64,000 nt of DNA from Cladophialophora immunda (GCF_000835495.1 NW_015622546.1:498883-562882); one strand, 5' to 3'; positions 41,500 to 52,803 are shown, counted from the stretch's first letter. Notes: generated by a model from the sequence alone, not told the origin. Translations and numbers: made by a program.

Positions 41500-43095
41500 C
41501 TAATCAATTTTCTTTTCCTTATCCTGCTCTGCTTCCTCAAGAGCTTGTGCACCCTTCTTTCCCTTTGCTCTCTTTTCCGTCGCATACCGGACGCTCCTCG
41601 ACCACCCTGCCGTCACTGCTCCTTTGACGCTTTGCACAAAACTGGGCCACCGAATCGTGTGCTCAATGACCTGTTTGACTTCTTCCCTCAACCCGCCGCC
41701 TTCGGTATCCTGGGCGATGCGTTGCTCAAAAGGCCCACCTTCTCGCCTGCGAATGCGATCGGGGTCTTCATCTTTGGTCTTCTCGAGCATCTTGTTGAAC
41801 TCGCCTCGTGGGATTTTGAATTTGGATTGATATTCAAAGTAGAGCTTCTTTCGGAAGGCGTTGGGAAGGCGGCGGACCATGTGCCCCCGGGTGACAGGGT
41901 CCATGTTTTGAGCCAGTCTGGAATTCACGGTTGGGTCATCGAGCCAGTCTCTGTTAGAGCAGGCCGGATCATTGAAGGATATATTGGGGAGATTGTCAAT
42001 CAGTGGCGCGTACAGCCGCCGGAAATTGGGTAGCTGGTGTTTGACAATGTTCTCGACCTTTCGAGGGTCATCTCCGCCGATGCTCATTCGTGGATCGCCC
42101 ATGTACGAAATTCCCGCGATGGTTGAGTACAGTTCCTTCTCGGTGAACTCGGGTGGAAGGAGAAGTAAAGCCGTGCGAACTGCGGCGATTAGGTTGACTT
42201 GATTTGCAAGGCGGACTGCCGGGTTGTCCCGCAATATCTTCACAGGCTTCTGTAGGCGACCGGCGAGATATAGAGTGTCCCATTCCGATAGATCTCTGCA
42301 GAGAGTATCCAAGTTGACCACTCCATATTTGATCAGAGTTCCATTGACAGTGACGTAAGGGTTAAAGTAGACTCCGGCCCCGAACGAATCTTGAACTTTG
42401 GAGACCGCGTAGGATCCCAATGACCCCAACCAGCTATAGTGATCTCGGTGCTCGTGTAGATTCAGAGAATGCCAGTGCTGGCTATAGGACACTCCGAAGA
42501 TAAAATCAATCATTTTTTGGTTCCCATCCTGAACTTTGGCTACAGCCTCTGGCGGGTTTGGATGCAAGTTTTTGGAACCTCCGCTTTTTCCCGCGCTTTG
42601 CGGAAAGACGCCTGAGCCATAGGCAAAGGCGTAGCGGATGGGCGCCCGAAACTTCCACAGGATTTGTCTCAATGCCTCCTTGAACTCTTCATTGATGATG
42701 ATGTGTTGATTGACCCCGAAATCCTTGCCGGGTAGCTCGGAGAACTTTGAGATGCTAAGATCAGGATTTTCTTCCCAGTCGGTTGGGGTCGACGTAGAAG
42801 AGGGAGGTTTAGAGAAGCCGCGAGATGAAGCAATCTGCTCGGAGGAGGCAGGCTTGCTGGTGGTCGACTGCTCGCTCGGAGACGCACTGGGGCTCTGCTT
42901 CGCTTGGGCGGCATCAAATCCTGGAGGCGGTGCACTACCACGGCCACGTTCTTCCTCGACACTAGCATACTGCCTAATGCCCAAGTTGAAGGGGAAACGC
43001 TGAGTGGCGGCGAAGATAGGTAGTCGTCGAGGGGTGCTGTAAAGTTCCTGGAGCCCCCTCTTGCCCAAGATGCTGGGCACGACCCGTAAGGTCAT
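41500..43095 (-). CDS. TAM41: Mitochondrial phosphatidate cytidylyltransferase Tam41 (Mmp37 family)
   Basis: 531 residues, intronless. The N terminus is rich in Arg/Ser/Leu with no acidic residues at first (MTLRVVPSILGKRG), as expected of a mitochondrial presequence. A Ser/Pro-rich linker precedes the catalytic region: YAFAYGSGVFPQ (GS of the nucleotidyltransferase motif), MIDFIFGVSYSQHWHSLNL, and VTVNGTLIKYGVV followed by DTLYLAGRLQKPVKIL and AVRTALLLLPPEF. The mitochondrial matrix enzyme makes CDP-diacylglycerol from phosphatidic acid and CTP, the first step of cardiolipin synthesis. A Lys/Glu-rich C-terminal tail extends beyond the core. It is divergent from BIR1 with 322 bp between the starts. 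Confidence 0.93.
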   Translation of the reverse strand: MTLRVVPSILGKRGLQELYSTPRRLPIFAATQRFPFNLGIRQYASVEEERGRGSAPPPGFDAAQAKQSPSASPSEQSTTSKPASSEQIASSRGFSKPPSSTSTPTDWEENPDLSISKFSELPGKDFGVNQHIIINEEFKEALRQILWKFRAPIRYAFAYGSGVFPQSAGKSGGSKNLHPNPPEAVAKVQDGNQKMIDFIFGVSYSQHWHSLNLHEHRDHYSWLGSLGSYAVSKVQDSFGAGVYFNPYVTVNGTLIKYGVVNLDTLCRDLSEWDTLYLAGRLQKPVKILRDNPAVRLANQVNLIAAVRTALLLLPPEFTEKELYSTIAGISYMGDPRMSIGGDDPRKVENIVKHQLPNFRRLYAPLIDNLPNISFNDPACSNRDWLDDPTVNSRLAQNMDPVTRGHMVRRLPNAFRKKLYFEYQSKFKIPRGEFNKMLEKTKDEDPDRIRRREGGPFEQRIAQDTEGGGLREEVKQVIEHTIRWPSFVQSVKGAVTAGWSRSVRYATEKRAKGKKGAQALEEAEQDKEKKID

Positions 43096-43417
43096 GCTTG
43101 AAGAATTGGAGTCTGTTGCTTCGAGGATGCAACCATTTCTTAGATCTCTTGAGCCCTCTATAGCATTGCTTCACCAGTCATGTCCGTTTGCTGTGGGCTG
43201 AGGCATGCGCAGGAGAACAGAGATGGGGTCTGGCCTTTCTGGCCCTGGAGTGAAATATGAGGCGACACAACAGGAAAGTCACGCGAGCGCTTCACGTCAT
43301 CCGCCAAGCCCTACGCGGCCGAATTCGGCAGAATCAACAAACACTGGCAGCATTCAACTTCAATGCACGGATTTTTACCTTCCTTGATATAGATTTTACA
43401 GCATTACGGATAATCCA
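43096..43417. promoter_or_regulatory. Bidirectional promoter region TAM41 / BIR1
   Basis: 322 bp separate the two divergent start codons, so both core promoters must lie here or overlap. No conserved element identified by eye. Confidence 0.5.
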
Positions 43418-45088
43418 ATGGAATACGCAACGTACGAGTCGCGGCTCGCGACTTTCGAGCCTCCGTCGAAACGATCGAAGCTAGGATGGCCGCATAAGAC
43501 ACCGACGCCGGAAGAACTCGCGCGAGCTGGCTTCTACTACAAACCCTCCAGCGCCAGCAATGATAACACCATCTGCTACCTTTGCGAAAGACAGCTTGAC
43601 GGATGGGAGCCGGACGATGATCCAGCAGGAGAGCATTTAAAACATTCAGGCGACTGCGGCTGGGCGATATTGATGAGCACTGGTCAAGATGCTCAGCGCG
43701 ACATCAGCACAATGGAAGACCCCACGGGACAGCTATTTGCAGACGCGCGCCGAGCTACCTTCGCCGTCGGATGGCCACACGAGTCAAAAAGAGGTTGGCG
43801 ATGTAAGGTTGAGAAGATGGTTGAAGCAGGGTGGCATTTTGCGCCGATACCAGAAAGCGAGGATTATGTGTCCTGCGCATTCTGCAAACTGTCTCTTGAT
43901 GGCTGGGAACCAAAAGATGACCCTTTCGACGAGCACTATCGGCGATCTCCAGGTTGTCCCTTCTTCCACTTCGCGGGAACCACTGCACCAGCGAAACGCC
44001 CGAAAGCAAAGAAAGGCCGCACATCAAGAGCGTCACGTTCATCAAAAGCCTCGACACGATTGTCGACACAATCAAACACGCAAGACTTGACGACTCTGTC
44101 AGAAGCTCCGAGTAATGCCAACGATCTAATACCTGAGCTCGATGACTCGATAGATACGAGCACTATGTCGGTTATGTCGGTTATGTCGACAGCGTCTACC
44201 GCCACGAATCGAGCCAAGCGGAAGGCTGCTGGCGGCCGATCGAAAGCGACCAAGTCGAAGAGAACAAAGACCACCAAATCGACAAGGGCGAAGAAGGAAG
44301 AACCCCAACCTGAACCGGAGGAAATGAACGAAGTAGAGGTTCCTACACAAGTTGAGCCCTACCAGGTCTTGACCAGACCTGAGGAGGTGGATCTCGAGCC
44401 GGAAATTCAATCTCAAGGGCAACAAGCTCTACCCAGCCCAGCGCCCACACCTCCCGCACAGGTGTCATATCCGTTGCTGAATGAGAACAATACTCCCCCG
44501 CGGATTTCCAGTGAACCTCGCCATCTAAGTCCTCTTGGCCCACCACCTCAGGCATCACCGACTCCTGTGAAGACACGTCTATCCACATCTGCCGTAAGGA
44601 GTACGACACCGAAACCTACCAGCAGCAAAATTGAATTGGTTCGTCCCGTGTCGCCAATACCACAAGCTAACAACAACTCTTCCCCTGCTCCCTCGCCTTC
44701 AACTTCAGACATTGAAAATGCGCCGCCCTCTACGCGCCCTGCTTCCGAACGTCCTCCTGCTCCCCCAAGCTCCTCCACTCCCAGCCGCCAACATCCAAAT
44801 ACATCCTCTCCGGATCAAGGCGCGGCAATGCCGAAGTGGACGCCCGCGGATATTGAACTGGTTTTCACTCCCACGTCGCCGCAGAAGGCCGATGCAGATA
44901 TACTTCTCGGCTTGACGGGCTCCCAACTCTCCACCGACGAAAAGAACATGACGGTGCAGGAATGGATCGAATACATTGCCAAGCAGACGGAGGAGGGATT
45001 GAGAGCGGAGGCGGAACGGGTGGTGGGAGTTTTCGAACGCGAGGGCGAGAGAGCGATGAGTGTTCTTGAAGGGATCGTCTGTGCTTGA
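43418..45088 (+). CDS. BIR1: Bir1/survivin-like protein with two BIR domains
   Basis: 556 residues, intronless. Two BIR zinc domains: the first at about residues 4-90 with ligands C53, C56, H73, C80; the second at about 108-188 with C153, C156, H173, C180; each has the conserved DGWEPxDDP block. Downstream the protein is long, Ser/Thr/Pro/Lys-rich and probably disordered, with a C-terminal conserved block at about 470-550 (MPKWTPADIELVF, NMTVQEWIEYIAKQ). Two N-terminal BIRs plus a long tail is the layout of fungal Bir1/Pbh1. Bir1 is the survivin subunit of the chromosomal passenger complex with Ipl1/Aurora, Sli15/INCENP and Nbl1/borealin, acting at centromeres and the spindle. In fungi it has also been linked to cell-death control. 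All eight zinc ligands are intact. Confidence 0.92.
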   Translation: MEYATYESRLATFEPPSKRSKLGWPHKTPTPEELARAGFYYKPSSASNDNTICYLCERQLDGWEPDDDPAGEHLKHSGDCGWAILMSTGQDAQRDISTMEDPTGQLFADARRATFAVGWPHESKRGWRCKVEKMVEAGWHFAPIPESEDYVSCAFCKLSLDGWEPKDDPFDEHYRRSPGCPFFHFAGTTAPAKRPKAKKGRTSRASRSSKASTRLSTQSNTQDLTTLSEAPSNANDLIPELDDSIDTSTMSVMSVMSTASTATNRAKRKAAGGRSKATKSKRTKTTKSTRAKKEEPQPEPEEMNEVEVPTQVEPYQVLTRPEEVDLEPEIQSQGQQALPSPAPTPPAQVSYPLLNENNTPPRISSEPRHLSPLGPPPQASPTPVKTRLSTSAVRSTTPKPTSSKIELVRPVSPIPQANNNSSPAPSPSTSDIENAPPSTRPASERPPAPPSSSTPSRQHPNTSSPDQGAAMPKWTPADIELVFTPTSPQKADADILLGLTGSQLSTDEKNMTVQEWIEYIAKQTEEGLRAEAERVVGVFEREGERAMSVLEGIVCA

Positions 45089-45735
45089 GGAATAGGAGGG
45101 AAGGAATGGACTTGATCCAGTGGATTGGTGTAGGCGGTGCTTCCGATTGACGACGGGATGGACTACGCAGAAAGTCAAGTGTTTGTTTATGTACATGCCT
45201 TTTTGGGGGGTGGGCATATGGATTGGGCCATGCCAGCGCGTTGTCAATCGAGTAGAGCATCACAGGCTCCGGAGTCACGCGTTTGCATATCTGTCGGCGT
45301 TACGGGCAGGGCAACTAGCATGGAGTTCGGTGGATCCTTGTTTCTTCAATGCGATGTTGGATAAAACACCCTCGATGGATCCAGACTGACCGGCCCGGGG
45401 CCGGAAAGCATTCCATGCGTAGAGGTTTTTGGAACCAATTCACGAAATTGAATGGGGGACAGGAACTAGCAAGTCCGCGAATGCTTCAGTCTTGAAATCA
45501 TCGTTTGAGTTCATCTTTTTTTGGAGGCTCTTTTGAGCATCTACTGTAATGCTCGCCCCACTCGTTCGCTCATGAAAGCAAAAACATAGTCAGACATCGT
45601 GACGAGAACAAAACAGACGTCGGGCCCTTGGAGCCCACCACCACCACCGGCATATGGTATGGAGGACTCAATCATCGCTGTTTTTCTTGCGATACAAGTA
45701 CCATGGAGGATATCGCTGTCCTCCAAAACATCGGA
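45089..45735. other. Intergenic between convergent BIR1 and AN1-like genes
   Basis: Two 3' ends face each other. Nothing else supported. Confidence 0.5.
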
Positions 45736-46357
45736 TCACACAGCAATGTCCGCCCCGACAAAGTCCTTCTCTTCAATTAGCTGGCTCTTGGACTGCGTGC
45801 TCGTCCCGGACATGGCGGCGTCGAGGGAGCGGAAATTGGCAAGTTCCTGCATTTTGGCTGTATCCCGGATTAGCACGATTTCCCATGATAAATGGTTGTG
45901 TTACTGCTTTCAACTCACTCTCACTGACGGGGCTCGTTGTGAAAATGGCCTTCTCCCGCTCGCCCAAACTCGGGTAAATGCCCTCGTTGATCAATATCTC
46001 CGCGAGCGATCGCCTGTTCGCGTCCGTGGCTTTACCCTGAGAGATCAGCTCTTGCCTCGCCTTCTCCAGACACTCGCGATAGTACTCGGCGTGGTTGATG
46101 TTGCAAACTTGGTCCCAGCTGACGGACTTGTGGATGGGGCAGAAATGCCGGGAGCAGAGCAGGCAGGTCTCGAGGTATTTGGTGGTCGGGGAGAAGTCGC
46201 CGGGGTTCTGCTCGTCGCAGAGGTAGCATTGCTTGACGAGGGCGGGTTTCTGAGGCCGCTCCTTCGCGGGCTCGGTTCTGGGAGCGGAGACGGTCGAGGT
46301 TGGTGCGCCGGGGGTGTTGATCACAATAGTAGGAGGTGCTGGCGCCGAGGCTGACAT
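45736..46357 (-). CDS. AN1-like zinc-finger protein
   Basis: Two exons, 46357-45919 and 45857-45736, joined in phase 1; 186 residues. The unspliced reading would give 194 residues with an unrelated tail. A Pro/Ala/Thr-rich N terminus (about 1-40) is followed by a Cys/His cluster at 44-96: C44, C47, C65, C68, C73, H76, C85, H89, C96. The FCPIHK part is the AN1 signature, though the last pair differs from the usual H-x-C. A helical region follows (REIL-like LEKARQELISQGKATDANRRSLAEILINEGIYPSLGERE-type segment, about 95-140), and exon 2 supplies a C-terminal MQELANFRSLDAAMSG block. Two GT donors six bases apart (45924 and 45918) are both in phase and would differ by two residues. Role unknown; AN1 proteins often act in stress or protein quality control. 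Confidence 0.72.
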
Positions 46358-47645
46358 CTTGAATAGAGGATCTTGTGCGAGCGTAGACTGTGTAGCTCAA
46401 ACGGCGTGCCTGTGACGAGGATCGCACTCCAGCAAGGACAGAGTGAGAGGGATCTAGAGTCGAGCTCGGTGGTTTGTATAGTTGTAGCACAGCGGGGGAA
46501 TACGAGGATATAGCCGGCCTGACGAGCAGATTCCGAACTCTGGGACGGTGATCAGGTCAATGTCTTACTCTTTTGCTTGGATAGAAGGTTGACAGAGAAG
46601 TTGACAGTGCTACAAAAATAAATAAAGTCAGCTCTAGGCCCTATTTATTCGGTTCTCGGGCGTCGTGCATGAAGCATGTCGGCTCCTTGCTGCTGGTGTT
46701 CAGCTTGACGAATGTGCCTTGGCCTTGAGGCCCGCATACAGCAGGGCACGACAAGCCCCGCAAAACTCGGTAGCTCAAGGGCTCAAGGCTCTAGGTTACG
46801 AATGTGGCTTGCCAAGGAGGTCTGGCTTTGGGATGGTGAGGCATCGGCGGTGGCCTATCCCCCGCCATAGAGGCTGAAGAGGAACAAGAGCATGATGCGG
46901 CTGATGCGGTTGGTGTTTCGGTGCCCGAGAAGGGACAAACAATGACACGATGTTAAGGGTAAGGCGCCCCAAACACAGATACAAACGGTCGCATGCCGTT
47001 GGCCAGAGCGAGAAGGAGGCGAGCAGACCCTGATAGACAAGCGGCCAAGGGAATCAGGAGGGGCCATAGAGAAGAGAGCATGCGTCAATCGTGGATGGTA
47101 GGTGGATAGCCTTGGATGAGATGGTGGGAGGAGGCCAATGTTTGCCTGGCGCAGGGGGAGAGCGCAGGCTGGTGGCCGCAGTTTGTGAGTTGCAGGGCAG
47201 AAGACAGGGCTGCCATCGTCATTACTATTGGGGGTCGGAGGTCGGCAGTTCTGTGGCGCCGACTCGCCGTCTACACAGTATCTCGACATTGCCTGCGCAT
47301 CAAGTTCCCTATGCCATGGCACTTGTACCTACGAGTAGAATCATCGACCGGCTTCTTTTCCCCCCTTGACAAGGACAGTTGCCCAGCCTGCTGACGTCGT
47401 CAATGCCACCAAGATCAACAGGGGCGCGTCGAACTACTTGTCGATCCTGTCCCTGACCAGTGCACGTCACCTCTCAAGCGCAGTTAGCTCTCATGAAATG
47501 GCTGCAGTCCTGTGGATACCACACAACGGCTGGTTTCCTCTCCTTTCTTCGATTCAGACCGGAAATGTAGCCCTAAGTCCACCCCCGATAGCATTGCCTG
47601 CTTGGCTCCATTGCGTCTCAGTTGCGTTTGGACTGGCGCAGGCGC
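46358..47645. other. Intergenic
   Basis: Upstream of the AN1-like gene and downstream of the arylesterase gene. Overlapping ORFs up to 155 codons (46855-47322 -) are without domains. Nothing supported. Confidence 0.5.
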
Positions 47646-49045
47646 TCAGACTCTGTTGCACACGGTGATGAATGGTGACACGACGCCTGTGACGATGTTA
47701 CTCGAAACCCACCAGCGGTCTTGCAATACTTACCACTCATGAACAACCTGCCCGTCTGGGCATCATGAATCGCAGTCGTCATGCCGGGCAACACCTCTCC
47801 CTCGGCGTCTTCAATGATTTTCGTCAGCTCATACTGATACTGGTCGCCGACCTCTCTGTTCAACCTCCGAACCCGCCATACAGTTGCGGGAGCGCTCTTT
47901 GGATTCAGGGGATCCTCAAACGCAGCCAAAGCTTGGAGTGCTTTAGGAAGAGTCGCCGCGAAGATGTCTCCATTGGCATCTTCCGAAAAGTTGTCGATGG
48001 GATAATCAAGGTCGATCTTGTGCACCCTAACCACAGAACCATCTTGACTCGGTTTGAACACGGTGATGCCCCCCACGGCCGCGCTGGGTACATAGAGAAG
48101 GCCGTCGCTCCCGAGATGAAGTCCATTGGGGAACTTGAACCCAGAGGCGACTTTCTTGCAAACACCGGTTGCGCTGCAATATGAGACGTCTCCGGTGCCT
48201 ATAAAGGAAGAGAGATGGTGTTGCTTCGCGCGCAGTTAGTGAGCGAGACCACGCTTTCGAGGAGTTCCTTACCAGGCCAACCTTGTGCGGACCGTGATCA
48301 TTCGTAAAGAAGAATCCGCCATCCTGCGTCACAGCAACATTGTTGGGAGTTGCAATCTGGGCGTCAGCGTACGTCTTGACATGGTTCATACTATTAGAAC
48401 CGGGGGTAGTGGCGAAGACTTCGATGGTCGAGTTTCCCCCTACGACCGAATTGTCGAGCAATTCCCCTGTTTCTGGATCAACAGAGGGACGCGCGTTGAC
48501 TAGCCACAATTGAATATCGAATCCGTCTGCAGAAGTGGTGCCAGTCATGCCGACGACATGAAGTCGACCGTCGCCGTGTACGCCGGGAAAATTCTGCATT
48601 TTGAGGACACGGTAAGTGTAGCCTCCTGAGGCTTTCGGGCTGTCGATGTCCATGGCAACGACATGGTCATGCAACGCTCGGCCAGAAGCATTGAGGCGAT
48701 GGATACTGGCATCTCTCTTAACAGGTTTGCTCCCCAAAATGAAAAAAAAAAACACTTTGCGACAGATCACAGCTTGGAAACGTACTTTGGCATCCACTCC
48801 TTCCTGGCCAGGGAGTCCGAGCAAGCCAGATACAGTGTTCGGGATCTCTGATCCAGCCACATGTCTTCGCAGGCCTGGATGTTTGGGTCGCCGCTTATTC
48901 GGTGGCACTGATATGGGAAGTCTGTGACGGGCTGCACCTTGCGGCCCAGTCCCATGCCGTTGAAGAAGGCATCTCGCAGCACTAGTTGCCAAAACACGGC
49001 GCAGAAGCCGAGCGAGATGGCGACAAGTGGGAGTTTGCTCGCCAT
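47646..49045 (-). CDS. Paraoxonase/arylesterase-like (beta-propeller) membrane-anchored protein
   Basis: Four exons on the minus strand, 49045-48782, 48716-48273, 48223-47734 and 47686-47646, all phases agreeing; 412 residues. Introns are 65, 49 and 47 nt, with GTAAGG and GTAAGT donors and a CACTAAC branch point in the second. An N-terminal hydrophobic segment (about 5-23) predicts a signal anchor. Blocks typical of the calcium-dependent paraoxonase/SMP-30-like propeller are ACEDMWLD, NFPGVHGDGRLHVVGM, IATPNNVAVTQDGGFFFTNDHG, SSFIGTGDVSYCSATGVCKK, FPNGLHLGSDGLLYVPS and the end GRLFMSGVVSPFITVC. Family members hydrolyse lactones or aryl esters; this substrate is unknown. The third exon has a competing stronger acceptor (TTTATAG, ending at about 48203) that would put translation out of frame. 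Confidence 0.85.
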
Positions 49046-50299
49046 CTTCTCGTGGTGAAGGGAGTGTATCGTTCAATTGAGTGATTGCTTGAACTCTACC
49101 ATTCGACGTTTATCCGACGAGGCATCAGCAGTAGTTCAGTCTCCCTGATGCCTTCGGTTTTTGGTGTGTAGTGTCGCTCTGTCTCCAAGCTGCATCCGCT
49201 CTGGAAACGACTATCGAGGCCTCTCTCGTCGGAGCAGATTCCTGTGACGTGGGCACGAATCCCGACTTGGAGCCAAAGATGTATAGAATATCAAGATGTA
49301 CTTGCCTAGGTATGTAGGGTACTCCGCAAGGCACGCTGGACCTATTACTCCGTAGATGTCGATGCTTTCCGGATAGAAACCCAAGGTCGAACGAGTCCAT
49401 CCCCACAGCCGACCGACCCCTCCTCTGGTCTCTTGTCTGTCTTTTTGCCTTCCTCGGCTCCAAGACTGCCCAGACCCCGAAGGACCTGCGTATTGGACCT
49501 GGCATGTATGTGTGTATGTGTGTATGTCATTCAGGCTCGACGACTGCCTGAGTGCACAAGGGACATGGACTCTCCGCGGAGACAAGTTGTCGTTATTGTT
49601 GATGAGCATTCCCACCTCTTCTCATCCCCATCAAACACCTGAGGTCTCTGCGCCCACGAAACCAGATCCATACCGATACGAGCTGATTCCGGTGCGGCCC
49701 TCTTTCCTGGCTCAGCAGATCCTAAATGGAAAATGCCGCCGAGGTCTGATTGATTGGTTCTTTGGACCGTGCCGGCGAGAGGGTGAGAAGGATGCGACAA
49801 GACGAGCTGACGGGGTCGCTTTCACTCTGACGCGTCTCCGAGGGTAATCAAGCCAAGTCAAGTAAGTGGCATGTGAATGTGAATGTGAATGTGAATGTGA
49901 ATGAGGATGAGGATGGGAATGGGGTGAAGGTACGGGAAGTTTCGTCACTTTGTTCAGGGTGGGTTTGAATCCGGGCCGGACACAAGTGATGGTAAAGGCA
50001 CAGAGTCTACGTCGAGGGTGTAGAGTTCTTGGAATCACAGGTAACGAAGGGTGAGGTCGTGAAAAGAGGCTATTCTGGAAGTCAAGGCCTGGATGGAAAA
50101 TGGAGTCTTTCGTGGCCAACGACATCCACTCGTAGAGACAATGTTTTAATTTTATATCATTCGTGGGTATGGATAAGGCAATAATGTTTTCGTGAATTAC
50201 AACAGGTGCAAACCAGGTCAACGAACCACCTTATGCTGCACTCCTCATCGTCGTTTTGCTTCCGGCAGCCGAGCAAAAATCGACCATCTCTTCCTGCAC
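49046..50299. other. Intergenic
   Basis: Upstream of the arylesterase gene and downstream of the aldolase gene. Apart from the hexanucleotide repeat at 49872-49903, only overlapping small ORFs. Confidence 0.5.
49872..49903. repeat. (GTGAAT)n hexanucleotide repeat
   Basis: Five perfect GTGAAT units followed by GAGGAT variants. Confidence 0.9.
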
Positions 50300-51211
50300 T
50301 CACTTCAAATACTCATCCCCAATCTCTTGAATCATGACATCAAAGAGAGGTTTCGCGCTGAACCAACCGGCCCTGGGTGTGCCGACAGACTTGTATGTGA
50401 AAGCAGCATCCTCATCGTCAATCTTGACCGTAGCGCCTCCGCGACCAGCAGCAGCCGCATCAGCCAGGAGTTGGGCATGGCAACACTTCTCCAGAGAGCA
50501 GAACCAGAACAAGGCAGCCTCGATCGTCTGTCCCACCGTCAAAAGACCGTGGTTCTGTAGCAAGCAAGCCTTCTTGTTTCCAACTGCACGGGCGATGTTT
50601 TCTCCTTCTTCCTTGGCCAGGACCACACCCTTGAATGAGTTGTACACGGCAAGGTCGTTGTAGAAGGCACAGCTATCCTGCGTGATGATGTCGATCGGTC
50701 GACCCAGGGCGCAGAAGGCGCGGCCGTAGAGGCTGTGTGAGTGAGCGGCGCAGACGACGTCTGGACGGGCCTTGTGGACCGCTGCGTGGATCATGTATGC
50801 GGCTTGGTTGAGCAGGCGGTTCGGGCCTCCATCGATGACTTTGCCGTCGTGGTCAACCAGGATCAGGTCTGATTTCTTGATCTGCGAGAAGGCCAGGCCA
50901 AAGGGGTTCACCCAGAAGGTGGTGGGATTCACAGGATCTCTCAATGTAATGTGGCCTGCGACACCTTCCTCGAACCCAAACTTTCCGAACAGGCGGAATG
51001 CGAGAGCGAGGCGGCCCTTGAGGTATTCTCTCTCCTCGTACTTGTCCGTGAAGCGTGGCGGGGAAGGGAACTTCTGCATCTGAACTTCGGCACCGCTTTG
51101 CGTCAACTTGGGCTCGTTGGGTGCGGTGCCTTCGGGCTGGGCGTCCGCTTTGTCGAAACCGGAGGCGGGGACATTGGAGGTCTCGGTGTATGTTGCCGTG
51201 GGAGGGGCCAT
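50300..51211 (-). CDS. Class II aldolase/adducin-domain protein
   Basis: 303 residues, intronless. A variable N terminus of about 50 residues precedes the aldolase_II domain (about 60-270): LALAFRLFGKFGFEEGVAGHIT, NPFGLAFSQIKKSDLILVDHDG, IHAAVHKARPDVVCAAHSHS, and LLQNHGLLTVGQTIEAALFWF. The His residues of AAHSHS and QNHG are the usual metal ligands, with GFEEGVAGH supplying the acidic part. Relatives are L-fuculose-1-phosphate aldolase, ribulose-5-phosphate 4-epimerase and adducin. The fungal stand-alone versions have no fixed assignment. No targeting signal, so probably cytosolic. Metal site intact. Confidence 0.88.
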   Translation of the reverse strand: MAPPTATYTETSNVPASGFDKADAQPEGTAPNEPKLTQSGAEVQMQKFPSPPRFTDKYEEREYLKGRLALAFRLFGKFGFEEGVAGHITLRDPVNPTTFWVNPFGLAFSQIKKSDLILVDHDGKVIDGGPNRLLNQAAYMIHAAVHKARPDVVCAAHSHSLYGRAFCALGRPIDIITQDSCAFYNDLAVYNSFKGVVLAKEEGENIARAVGNKKACLLQNHGLLTVGQTIEAALFWFCSLEKCCHAQLLADAAAAGRGGATVKIDDEDAAFTYKSVGTPRAGWFSAKPLFDVMIQEIGDEYLK

Positions 51212-52803
51212 GGTGGATGAGATGTGTATCTAGGTACGACTCTTCTCGTTGGAGGTATGTGCACGATAGGACAGTATTGACCTGATGACTATGTCGTAAA
51301 GCCACAAGAGGGTAGGGAGAGAGTGATGAGAGGATCAACAGAAAGAACCTCGAGGGGAATTGTCCGTTGATATATGACTGCGGAACTGATTGTAAGACTG
51401 GAAAGTCAAACGTGGGGAAGTGCCGACGGTGCGGGCTCTGCGGCCAGTGGCAAAATATCCCAAACTGATAACCTCGTCGACGATTAGGCCTCGGATTTGT
51501 GAGCTCTTCTCCACAGCGACCTCACAGGGTTCGGCCGACCCATTGAAGCACTGCTGCGTTCCTCAAATCACCGTTGACGCCCTTCGCTCGATACTTGGAG
51601 CTGGCTGCGGGGAGTCAGTGATCTCGCCATCTTCCTCTACCCACCACGCCCTCGATTGGCTCGCCGGACAGTATCCCGAGTCCAGCGAAAAGAACTCTGA
51701 GCGAATGGTAAACACAGCAAATATCAGCGGGCGACGGCTCTGCATGAGGAGATATCTGTTGCTTCGCTGGGCCACCCGATGAGCCGACGGAATGTGCGGC
51801 TTTTCGAGGCTTGAATCGGCATCTTTGAGAGGCCATCAATATGCGCGGGAAACCATCAAAGGAGCATTGCGAGCTCGGAAAGACAAAATGGTTGGAATGG
51901 TGAGTCTTGTGAAACGCAGTTGCGCCGTCAACCGAGGCATGAACTAATTGGCGAACTCTGGCTGATGCTCTTCAATGTCTCATTCAATGATGTCCAACCA
52001 CTTTTGCCTTTGCTTAACCGAGCCCCTTTTGTTTGGCATCTTCGAAATGCTCGTGGCCTCCCCAGCGTCAAGACGACTCCCTTCCCCTACGCGCAGTCCG
52101 GCCTAATTGTGCCACAAATGATCACTCTTGATCGCGCCTCTCACTTGTTCTGTCCCACTTCGACAAATACGAAACTTCTCGAGTGGGTTAGAGGATTGCG
52201 GGCGCGGTCGCAGGTGGGCAGCTTCCGTGATGCTCAGCTAAGATGACAGGGGTGTCACATCAGGCGTCGAGGTAGAGAGACATTCACAATACGAGGTTGC
52301 AACATTTCGCCTTGAAGGTCAGATGCTCGCGTCCATCGGATTGACTTACTTTCACGATGCGTCAGCGATCAACTCCGAGAGAGCCTCCATCAACAAGTGC
52401 CTGCCACAATTGTGTTTCTGAAACCACTTCCTCGTCCTTGCCCACCGTCCCTTGCGCTGCATCTGCCGCGGGAATGCAAATATAACTATGTGATGAATAA
52501 AGCACTCAAATGAGGGCAGAAGGACTGGAGGGCTGTTGGCTTGGCTCAAGGCTGACAAAGTCCTTACGGACGACGACACGAGAATGACTACCCAGTCACG
52601 AAGATTCGAGATAGCTCATAACACTACTAGGTTCGCGGCGCCATGGCTGCGCACGCTTGGCCTTCGTATTTCCGCACCTGTTCATCCTGCCTGTCTTTCT
52701 TCCACATTGCGTTGTCATCTGCTAACATCATGTGTTTGTTTTGTTCATCATTGCCTACAGTTAATAGGATACCTAACAAAGCAGTTACGGCGAGCGAGCA
52801 CCA
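51212..52803. other. Divergent intergenic region, aldolase-like / CorA-like genes
   Basis: 1.6 kb with only small unsupported ORFs. The ATG at 52804 is the first in its frame, and a missed 5' exon of the CorA-like gene could be hidden here. Confidence 0.45.

Noticed and set aside
46855..47322. 155-codon minus-strand ORF
   Set aside because: No domain, overlapping ORFs on the other strand, Ser/Pro/His-rich chance-like composition.
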